Positions 15,764 through 21,336 of a DNA stretch of 21,336 bases are shown piece by piece; position 1 is the first letter of the stretch; the number at the start of each line of letters is the position of its first letter. The notes beneath the pieces were generated by a model, which ran no database searches, was not told the DNA's origin, and was given only the letters and a program-made list of their open reading frames with translations. This stretch comes from CAYJIX01 sp964370375. Lineage in GTDB: Bacteria > Desulfobacterota > Desulfovibrionia > Desulfovibrionales > Desulfovibrionaceae. The stretch is from the NCBI GenBank assembly GCA_964370375.1, contig CAYJIX010000041.1, positions 1 to 21,336 on the forward strand, written 5' to 3'. A program made the translations under genes and the position numbers.

Positions 15764-15859
15764 GCTCTTAGGGTGTGGTCGTGCTACCCCTAAATCAACA
15801 TTTTAAAGCAGGCTTTTTAACAAGCTGCCAAATGCCCTCGTATCCCAACCCTTTCATAC

Positions 15860-15864
15860 AAGGA
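15860..15864 (+). promoter_or_regulatory. Ribosome-binding site that places the hflX start on an ATA codon
   Basis: AAGGA at 15860-15864 lies 7 bases before ATA (15872-15874). ATA begins the conserved N-terminal segment ATRLEGNTTGLKPSQ of HflX. No ATG, GTG or TTG occurs in frame between the upstream stop (15818-15820) and TTG at 15938, and that TTG has no Shine-Dalgarno. Confidence 0.5.
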
Positions 15865-15871
15865 TTTCGTC

Positions 15872-17551
15872 ATAGCTACACGTCTTGAAGGAAACACCAC
15901 AGGCTTAAAACCAAGCCAGATAAAAGCTCTCAACAAATTGGGGGAGCGTCGCTATCCTGCTGTCGGTGGCTATACCACTGACCAGGCACGGGAGCTTGCT
16001 GCGTTATCGCGTTCGCTTGGACGTCAAATCGGCCTTGTTCTTGACCGCCAAGGCAAGGCGCATCTGGTACTTTTAGGTGACGCTTCAGGGCTTTTTATCC
16101 CTGAACTGCCCCGAAACCGTACAGGTTCCGGACGGCTTAGGGGTTTACGTTTACTGCACACCCACCTCAATCAAGACGGATTATCCCATGAAGACCTCAT
16201 GGACATGCTGTTTTTACGGCTAGACAGCATAGGCGCCATCACGGTGAACCCTCATGGAGATCCTGTACAATTCCATAGCGCGCACCTTTTACCCACAAGT
16301 GAAAAAGGCCTACCCTACCGTGTTCATGACGCTGTCCCATGGGACATGTCTGAGCGCGATTTTATAGCGGAGGCTGAAGCGCTTGAGGCAGAACTTAGCC
16401 GCATGATGTCAGAACGCCTTCAGGCGGGTGAAAGCAACCAGCGCGCTATTTTGGTTTCTGTATCAGCAATGCCGCGCGCCATACAGCAACAAAACATTGA
16501 TGAATTGACCGAACTTGCCCGCACAGCAGGAGTCAGCGTTACAGGAACCCTTATCCAACGTGTGGCCTCTGTACATCCGCGGCATATTCTTGGCAAGGGC
16601 AAGCTTTCTGAATTAGAGGTGCTGGCCTTGCAAGGGCAAGCGTCCATGATCATTTTTGACGGAGAATTAACCCCTGCCCAACTGACGAATTTGGCCAACC
16701 TTACCGAGCGGCAAGTCCTTGACCGTACCCAACTTATTTTAGATATTTTTGCCACAAGGGCCAGTAGCCGTGCCGGAAAATGGCAAGTGGAGCTGGCGCA
16801 ATTACAATACACCCTGCCCCGTCTTGTGGGGAAAAACAGGGCCATGGATAGGCTTATGGGGGGCATTGGCGGCAGAGGGCCTGGCGAAACAAAGCTTGAA
16901 ACAGACCGTAGACGCGTGCGCGACCGCGTTGCCAAAGTCCGCAGAGAGCTGGAAAATTTGCGCGAGCAACGCGCGTTCACAAGGGCCCGCCGCGCACAAG
17001 GCCTTTTACCTGTGGCAGCCCTTGTGGGCTATACCAATGCCGGAAAAAGCACCCTTCTCAACAGCCTGACCCGTTCTGATGTGCTTGCCGAAAATAAACT
17101 TTTTGCAACCCTTGACCCCACCACGCGAAGGCTACGCTTTCCCCACGACCATGAACTTGTGCTGGCAGACACCGTAGGCTTTATCCGCAATCTACCAAAG
17201 GAACTTACCGAAGCGTTCCAGGCAACCCTTGAAGAACTGCATGCGGCAGATCTGCTCATCCATGTCCTTGATGCCTCCCATGTGGAAATGGAGCGGCAAG
17301 CCATGGCAGTGGAAGACATTTTAGCAGACATGAAGCTGTTAGACACTCCGCGCCTGACGCTGCTTAATAAATGGGACCTGCTCAGCGAAAGCCAAAAGGT
17401 TACGTTGCAGGAACGCTGGCCTGAGGCTTTGCCCATTTCAGGACTTACCCGTGAAGGCTTTGAGGCATTAGCCGAGTATCTGCAACGCATGAGCCGCCCT
17501 GACACCGCTTTTGTGGGACCTGTACGACCTTTGCCAAAAAGCCAATCCTAA
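15872..17551 (+). CDS. hflX: Ribosome-associated GTPase HflX
   Basis: HflX binds the 50S E/A-site region and splits stalled or heat-damaged ribosomes using GTP. Read from 15872 the protein has 559 residues, longer than the E. coli form (426) because of an extra N-terminal domain (about 1-185). The HflX core follows, with the linker GGRGPGETKLETDRR (about 333-347), then the G domain: P-loop GYTNAGKST (about 386-394), DTVGF (about 433-437) and NKWD. The start is unusual: the best-placed codon is ATA, preceded by AAGGA. The alternative, TTG at 15938, lacks a ribosome-binding site and would remove LEGNTTGLKPSQIKAL. A point change from ATG, a sequencing error or true non-canonical initiation are all possible. 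It is probably a single-gene unit downstream of the repeat element. Confidence 0.95.
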   Translation: MATRLEGNTTGLKPSQIKALNKLGERRYPAVGGYTTDQARELAALSRSLGRQIGLVLDRQGKAHLVLLGDASGLFIPELPRNRTGSGRLRGLRLLHTHLNQDGLSHEDLMDMLFLRLDSIGAITVNPHGDPVQFHSAHLLPTSEKGLPYRVHDAVPWDMSERDFIAEAEALEAELSRMMSERLQAGESNQRAILVSVSAMPRAIQQQNIDELTELARTAGVSVTGTLIQRVASVHPRHILGKGKLSELEVLALQGQASMIIFDGELTPAQLTNLANLTERQVLDRTQLILDIFATRASSRAGKWQVELAQLQYTLPRLVGKNRAMDRLMGGIGGRGPGETKLETDRRRVRDRVAKVRRELENLREQRAFTRARRAQGLLPVAALVGYTNAGKSTLLNSLTRSDVLAENKLFATLDPTTRRLRFPHDHELVLADTVGFIRNLPKELTEAFQATLEELHAADLLIHVLDASHVEMERQAMAVEDILADMKLLDTPRLTLLNKWDLLSESQKVTLQERWPEALPISGLTREGFEALAEYLQRMSRPDTAFVGPVRPLPKSQS

Positions 17552-17852
17552 GCTCATCAGCTAAGCACATTTTTTTGCACGCGTTCTTTGGCACAACATG
17601 CTTTCAATACGTTCATGTCAAAGGATTTCGTTCTTTTGTAGCAATCCATATTGTTACATTTTTTCTTTGTACACCGACAACTTTCAAGCACTGTTCTTTT
17701 GTGCTCTAATAGCACTAGGCATCTGTACTTTTTTGTAGTATAGAGACCTCTGCGCATTTGTGTTACGCCCAAGATGCGTAACAAAATGCAAAAAAATACA
17801 CGGTTTACGCCCTTATCCCCCTTTTAAATAGGCTCTATGCCCAAGGTCAGCT
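17552..17852. other. hflX-FadL gene intergenic region
   Basis: This 301-bp, T-rich stretch contains a hairpin at 17754-17788, described separately. It also holds three mutually complementary pentamers (AGCAC, GTGCT, AGCAC at about 17684-17717) that could form two alternative small hairpins. No convincing terminator for hflX and no gene are visible. A 75-codon leftward ORF across it is judged spurious. Confidence 0.5.
17754..17788. promoter_or_regulatory. Bulged hairpin or operator upstream of the FadL-type gene
   Basis: GTTACGC (17762-17768) and GCGTAAC (17776-17782) are perfect inverted 7-mers around a 7-nt loop, extended by GCATTT/AAATGC after a small bulge. It ends about 65 bp before the gene start. 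With no T tract it is not a terminator for rightward transcription. A dyad operator or RNA leader element is possible. Confidence 0.35.
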
Positions 17853-19088
17853 ATGAAACATTTTTGGACATCACTCGTATCCGGTGCAGTATTGGCATGC
17901 ACCCTTTGTGTAAACGCACAGGCAGAAGGCTTTGCCCTTACCGATTGGGGCGCACGCGGCACAGCCCTTGCCGGAGGCATGGTTGGCCGTGCTGACGACG
18001 CTTCTGCCGTTGCTCACAATCCGGCAGGCATAACACAACTGCCAGGAACACAAATGATTCTTGGCGTGACAGGCATTGCACCAAGCGGCGACGTTGTCAC
18101 AGAACAAGGCGGCGTGGAAACCAGCACAGCGGTTGAAAACAACCTGTGGCTTAATCCCCACTTTTTCATAACGCATCAATACAATGACGATCTGTACCTT
18201 GGTTTGGGTTTGTATTCGCGTTTTGGCCTTGGCAATTCCTATCCCACACCGTGGCCTGGCCGCGAAAATCTGGTCAGCGTAAAATTGCAAACCTTCAGCA
18301 TCAACCCCAACATTGCCTATAAAATTACAGACAAGCTTTCTCTGGCCTTAGGCGTTGAGGTCATGTACGCCTCCATGACACTAGAAAAAGATCAAGCCAT
18401 GGCACCCGGTCTTTACAATCGCCAAAAACTGTCAGGAGACAGCGTGGGCTTTGGCGGCAATGCAGCTTTGCACTATACCTTCAACGAACAATGGTCAGCA
18501 GGGCTCACCTACCGTTCCCGCGTAAAGCAGGACGTGCGTGGGGACTTTGAATGGCGTGACAAAGTCATGCCTGCCATGCAGCCGGATGCAGATTTATTTG
18601 GCACCCTTAATCTGCCCCAAGTCATTACAGCAGGTGTGGCCTATAAATACAGCCCGAATTTAAGCTTTGAAGTGGGCGTTGTGCATACAGACTGGAGCGC
18701 CTACCAAAGCCTTGATATTGTCCTTGAGGACCCATATAACGCAACCAGTCACAGCCCAAAAAATTGGAAAGATACGTGGACCTTTAATATCAGCACAGAA
18801 TATAAAGCGCTAGATTGGCTTACGTTACGCGCAGGTTATAGCTATGAAACCAGCCCCATGAGCGATAGCACCTTAGACTATATGACACCTAGCGACGGGC
18901 GCATGCGCTTTAGCGGCGGTTTTGGCTTTCATGGCGAAAACTGGACGGCGGACCTTGCCTATTCCTATATTCTTATCAATGGTGCTGATTACGACACCTC
19001 AGCTCTCTACACCAACGGCGTCTATCCCGGGTACAGCACCAACAGCAAAGCCCATGTCTTTGCTGCCAGTGTTGGCTATACATTTTAA
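17853..19088 (+). CDS. FadL/OmpP1/TodX-family outer-membrane transporter
   Basis: This is a 411-residue outer-membrane beta-barrel of the FadL family, which takes up long-chain fatty acids or aromatic hydrophobic compounds. A signal peptide is visible at 1-24 (MKHFW, hydrophobic core, cleavage after AQA). The mature N terminus EGFALTDWGARGTALAGG followed by ADDASAVAHNPAGI is the family's hatch region with the NPA motif (56-58). The rest alternates amphipathic strands and ends in the aromatic signature GYTF needed for barrel assembly. ATG at 17853 has AAGG (17843-17846). It is monocistronic, ending before a strong terminator. The substrate is not evident from sequence. Confidence 0.93.
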   Translation: MKHFWTSLVSGAVLACTLCVNAQAEGFALTDWGARGTALAGGMVGRADDASAVAHNPAGITQLPGTQMILGVTGIAPSGDVVTEQGGVETSTAVENNLWLNPHFFITHQYNDDLYLGLGLYSRFGLGNSYPTPWPGRENLVSVKLQTFSINPNIAYKITDKLSLALGVEVMYASMTLEKDQAMAPGLYNRQKLSGDSVGFGGNAALHYTFNEQWSAGLTYRSRVKQDVRGDFEWRDKVMPAMQPDADLFGTLNLPQVITAGVAYKYSPNLSFEVGVVHTDWSAYQSLDIVLEDPYNATSHSPKNWKDTWTFNISTEYKALDWLTLRAGYSYETSPMSDSTLDYMTPSDGRMRFSGGFGFHGENWTADLAYSYILINGADYDTSALYTNGVYPGYSTNSKAHVFAASVGYTF

Positions 19089-19153
19089 TAACGGTTTCAA
19101 TGCAGCATAAAAGCCCTTCATAGGGTGTCAGTTTTCAAATTTTTTGCTATAAA

Positions 19154-19188
19154 AAAAGCAGTCATAGGTGATGCCTATGGCTGCTTTT
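19154..19188 (+). terminator. Rho-independent terminator of the FadL-type gene
   Basis: A 15-bp stem (19154-19168 with 19174-19188, AAAAGCAGTCATAGG against its near-complement, one G-U pair) has a 5-nt loop and ends in TTTT. It starts 65 bp after the stop codon. Confidence 0.9.
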
Positions 19189-19255
19189 AAACTATTGGCA
19201 TTCCTTCAAAAGTTTTGTCATCAACCAGAAAGGGCAACGCCTATACCAAGGAATG

Positions 19256-19284
19256 TTTACTTGATTGTACGGATACGGTATATA
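19256..19284 (+). promoter_or_regulatory. Candidate sigma-70 promoter for the unknown membrane protein
   Basis: TTTACT (19256-19261) and TATATA (19279-19284) are 17 bp apart, each matching consensus at four of six positions. The predicted start at about 19291 gives a 34-nt leader to the ATG at 19325 and rules out the in-frame TTG at 19265 as a start. Confidence 0.45.
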
Positions 19285-19324
19285 CACTTACACCAACAAG
19301 CCTGTAACAAAAAAAAGACACAAT

Positions 19325-20110
19325 ATGTCAACAAAATCCGGCAAAAACATCTTATACACGCCTCGAGGTATCCTTGTAAAACGAGGGCTTTTTGGAATAC
19401 CGCGTCCATTAGGCGCCACCCTTGAAAACGTGCCTTGTTGGAGCATGCGCTTTGAACACAACATGGCCCGCATATCGAACCCATGGGTGTTTTTGCTTGG
19501 GCCACTCTATCTTTTTATAAAAAAGCTGTGGCGCAAGGCCCTACTGTTCACCTTGTTTTTTTTGACCCTGTTCATACTTTTGCCCATAGACCATGGTCGC
19601 TATGCCCTGACGGCTATTTTGCAAAACCATTATGCAGGCGTGCTTTTGGGTTTTGTATTGCCAAAGCCATTGTTAGCGTACATTCCGGCACTTGTTCCCT
19701 TTGTAAGCAAGCTTCCCTTTTTGGGAATACAGCTTGGTGCGGTGCTTTTTATGTGCCATAGGTGGTTTTGGGGGGCGATACTTTGCATCTATGCTATAAG
19801 CTCGTTTATTCTATATGATTTGTTGTCAATCAATTTGTCCCTTGGCGTTGCTGAAGCCTTGCCCTGGCTTGTGGGCCACTATGTTTGGCCTTTACTTATA
19901 GCCTGTTTTGGCTACGCGCTTATGGGTTATAGGGTTACGCTCGTTATCGTGCTTGGCTGTTGTATGCTTGGTGCATGGCTTGGAGGATTGCCGTGGCATG
20001 ACCTTGACATCTCGTTTACCGCTCGCACAATGCTGTTTATGTTGTTTGTGCTTATGACAGAACTTGACCTGTATAGAAAACGTGTGCTCTCACAACGTTT
20101 TTGGTGGTAA
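19325..20110 (+). CDS. Unrecognised multi-spanning membrane protein
   Basis: I do not recognise this 261-residue protein. A polar, basic N terminus (1-50) precedes NPWVFLLGPLYLFIKKLWRK (52-71), a pattern reminiscent of DUF2628-type membrane proteins, followed by several more hydrophobic segments at about 72-88, 103-115, 132-145, 148-170, 186-222 and 234-248. It ends in a basic tail, RKRVLSQRFWW. There is no signal peptide or catalytic motif. ATG at 19325 is preferred because it lies downstream of a plausible promoter, although its ribosome-binding site is weak; the frame is open to TTG at 19265. It stands alone between a terminator and a leftward ABC gene, so context gives no functional clue. 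Confidence 0.75.
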   Translation: MSTKSGKNILYTPRGILVKRGLFGIPRPLGATLENVPCWSMRFEHNMARISNPWVFLLGPLYLFIKKLWRKALLFTLFFLTLFILLPIDHGRYALTAILQNHYAGVLLGFVLPKPLLAYIPALVPFVSKLPFLGIQLGAVLFMCHRWFWGAILCIYAISSFILYDLLSINLSLGVAEALPWLVGHYVWPLLIACFGYALMGYRVTLVIVLGCCMLGAWLGGLPWHDLDISFTARTMLFMLFVLMTELDLYRKRVLSQRFWW

Positions 20111-20420
20111 GGCGTGTTGCAGGTTTTGTGCTAAAGATTTATGAAAATTCGCAATGCTGACCTTTAGGTATCCCTATAGTGCGTTCCGCATTGAAAAACC
20201 CTTGTTCGACCCTTTTCTACCGTATATACAAGCTTGAGCCTGCAGCATGATACATAAAAGCTGTGTTCGCGCCATTTTTTGTGTTTTGGGACTATGCCAT
20301 AACAAAGGGATAGAGGCTTTTCTACAAATACCCTTCGGGCTATCCAAAAACACTTTCTGGCTGACTGTTCACCGTAACCCCACAAATAGCCTGTTGAAAA
20401 AGTCTATTTTAGGTAGTCAC
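20111..20420. other. Intergenic region between the convergent membrane-protein and ABC genes
   Basis: These 310 bp contain no credible gene. A repeat core AGCCTGTTGAAAAAGTC lies at 20388-20404, 17 bp beyond the ABC gene stop. No obvious terminator hairpin serves either convergent gene; the repeat may take that role for the leftward gene. Confidence 0.5.
20388..20404. repeat. Single dispersed-repeat core
   Basis: AGCCTGTTGAAAAAGTC is a variant of the AGGCTGTTCAAAAAGTG core. The G/C differences at the third and tenth positions suggest a related but distinct subfamily. It lies just past the 3' end of the leftward ABC gene, the same position relative to a gene as the other copies. Confidence 0.55.
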
Positions 20421-21086
20421 TTACCCTTCAACCATGCTCCCTTGGTGCATGGTAATCAAGCGCGTAGCTAAAGGCATAAGCCAATCGCGATCATGGGAAA
20501 CAATCACTACGGCAGAACCGTTACCTGCAACGTCTTTGGCAGCTTTGGCAACACGTTGTGCGCTTTCTTCATCCACGCTGGCTGTGGGTTCATCCATAAG
20601 TAAAAGGCGCGGTGTAAAAACAAGCCGTGCAGCCAAGGCCACGCGCTGGGCTTCGCCGCCTGAAAGCTCGTGCCGTTTACGTTGTCCAAAAATGGCAGGG
20701 TCAAGCCCTACACGCCATAACGCTTCATCAACAAGCTTTTGTTGGTATTCTCCTCGTACTTTCAAGGCATACGCCACGTTGTTATGCACACTTTGGCTGA
20801 GCAAATACGGGTGTTGTAAAAGCAGGGTAACGCGCTGACGCTGGGAGAGGTTTTGGCACGATGCTGCCTCACCCTCAAAAAAAAGCCTGCCCTCATCAGG
20901 TGGTTCAAGCAAAGCCATGATGCGCAATAACGTGGATTTTCCGCTGCCGTTGTGGCCCAAGATCCCCAAAATTTCGCCTTCTTGAAGTGCAAGAAAAGGG
21001 AGGTTTAGCACCTCGCGTACCTGCTTTGGCTTTTTGGGGTCAGGGTATCTGCGGATAATGTCAGATAGCTCTAATATGGTCGCCAT
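20421..21086 (-). CDS. ABC transporter ATP-binding protein, TupC-like (probable tungstate/molybdate import)
   Basis: This 221-residue cytoplasmic ATPase powers an ABC importer. All motifs are intact: Walker A GHNGSGKS (44-51), Q-loop Gln91 in LLLQHPYLLSQSV, signature LSGGE (141-145), Walker B LLLMDEP (161-167) and switch His198. The sequence around the Q-loop and the short length resemble TupC, the ATPase of the tungstate-specific TupABC system. A related molybdate or phosphate-type ATPase is the main alternative. ATG at 21086 is chosen over the in-frame TTG at 21104 because AAAAGG (21093-21098) lies 6 bases before it. No permease or binding-protein gene is within the 250 bp upstream. Confidence 0.85.
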   Translation of the reverse strand: MATILELSDIIRRYPDPKKPKQVREVLNLPFLALQEGEILGILGHNGSGKSTLLRIMALLEPPDEGRLFFEGEAASCQNLSQRQRVTLLLQHPYLLSQSVHNNVAYALKVRGEYQQKLVDEALWRVGLDPAIFGQRKRHELSGGEAQRVALAARLVFTPRLLLMDEPTASVDEESAQRVAKAAKDVAGNGSAVVIVSHDRDWLMPLATRLITMHQGSMVEG

Positions 21087-21150
21087 GCTATGCCTTTTGA
21101 GCAAAAATGTTGTAAAAAAAACGTGGGGCTTTGTTGCTTTTTACAGTCGC

Positions 21151-21183
21151 TCGTTGCTTGTTGTCGTGCTTGTATCGTGCTTG
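21151..21183. repeat. Short imperfect tandem repeat
   Basis: Three copies of a TCGTGCTTG-like unit lie at 21151-21160 (TCGTTGCTTG), 21164-21172 and 21175-21183, separated by 2-3 bases. They are upstream of the ABC gene on the minus strand. They may be repeated protein-binding sites or simple slippage. Confidence 0.35.
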
Positions 21184-21202
21184 ATTGTTTTGCCTTTATC
21201 TG

Positions 21203-21336
21203 CTTGTTGAAACAATCCGTTTCAAAAAAGCAATTTCCAACCTCTCGCCACGGATAGGCTGTTCAAAAAGTGTCGGATACCATTTTCAATCCTTCATCAT
21301 GGACAGGCTGTTCAAAAAGCGAGTTTCTACGCACAA
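21203..21336. repeat. Cluster of dispersed-repeat cores at the right window edge
   Basis: A hairpin with a perfect 7-bp TTGAAAC/GTTTCAA stem and GCTT/AAGC at its base occupies about 21203-21232. It is followed by two direct copies of GGAYAGGCTGTTCAAAAAG at 21252-21270 and 21301-21319. The spacing of the cores is about 38 and 49 bp. The cluster runs to the end of the window and may continue beyond it. Confidence 0.65.

Larger units (their letters stand above)
15538..15871. other. argC-hflX intergenic region
   Basis: About 225 bp of this 334-bp stretch is the nested palindrome described separately. The remainder (15764-15871) holds a small hairpin with a 6-bp stem, TTAGGG/CCCTAA, at about 15768-15793, and the putative leader and ribosome-binding site of hflX. 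I find no clear promoter for hflX. Confidence 0.6.

Noticed and set aside
15518..15793. 91-codon ORF across the argC-hflX repeat
   Set aside because: It lies entirely in palindromic repeat sequence, overlaps the argC end, and has no recognisable product.
17557..17784. 75-codon leftward ORF with seven cysteines
   Set aside because: It starts at TTG without a ribosome-binding site, overlaps a hairpin, and shows no recognisable zinc-finger or toxin spacing.
20164..20385. 73-codon leftward ORF between the membrane-protein and ABC genes
   Set aside because: It has no homology that I can recognise and no Shine-Dalgarno, and lies in low-complexity intergenic sequence. It is probably a chance frame.
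21203..21336. Spaced repeats at the right edge considered as a CRISPR array
   Set aside because: The cores are only about 15-19 bp, unequally spaced (38 and 49 bp) and diverged. The same cores occur singly elsewhere, and no cas gene is present.
1..21336. tRNA, rRNA, prophage, toxin-antitoxin or restriction genes
   Set aside because: I scanned for T-arm-like GTTCGAATC strings and for characteristic protein motifs in all open frames and found none.

Overview
The window looks like a chromosome segment of a motile, hydrogenase-making, Gram-negative anaerobe of the Desulfovibrionaceae or a close relative. The evidence is a DUF1844 gene two bases upstream of argC, an HflX with the long N-terminal domain that I associate with Desulfovibrio, a sigma-54 promoter before flgFG, a HypE ending in PRIC, a tungstate-type ABC ATPase and a FadL-type porin. 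The assignment is by gene content only; no rRNA, tRNA or phylogenetic marker search was possible. GC content is intermediate by eye.

Layout. The left edge holds the 3' two thirds of rpoC (+), ending in a strong hairpin terminator that lies inside a palindromic repeat. A YidE/AspT-family transporter (-) and flgF-flgG (+) then diverge from a shared control region with a good sigma-70 promoter in one direction and a textbook sigma-54 promoter in the other. A bidirectional terminator separates flgG from a leftward block: hypE preceded by an MFS drug exporter (3 bp apart), and a dCache chemoreceptor with its own terminator. After a 589-bp gap without a gene come rightward genes: dgkA; an alanine/serine-glyoxylate-type aminotransferase behind a compact structured leader; a DUF1844 protein; argC; hflX; a FadL-type outer-membrane protein with terminator; and an unrecognised multi-spanning membrane protein. 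The right edge has a leftward TupC-like ATPase without its permease or binding protein in view.

Functions are mostly core: transcription, flagellar rod, hydrogenase maturation, envelope lipid recycling, amino-acid metabolism and ribosome rescue. Motility (flgFG) and sensing (a receptor with a near-complete amino-acid-binding signature) fit together.

The most unusual material is between the genes. A family of A-rich palindromic repeats with the core AGGCTGTTCAAAAAG occurs around gene 3' ends: after rpoC, dgkA, argC and the tupC-like gene, and again at the window's right edge. The copy after argC is a nested palindrome whose left arm overlaps the argC stop codon. Also notable are an hflX reading frame whose best-placed start is ATA, and a possible leaderless mRNA for the MFS gene. 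I found no CRISPR array, prophage, complete insertion sequence or defence system.
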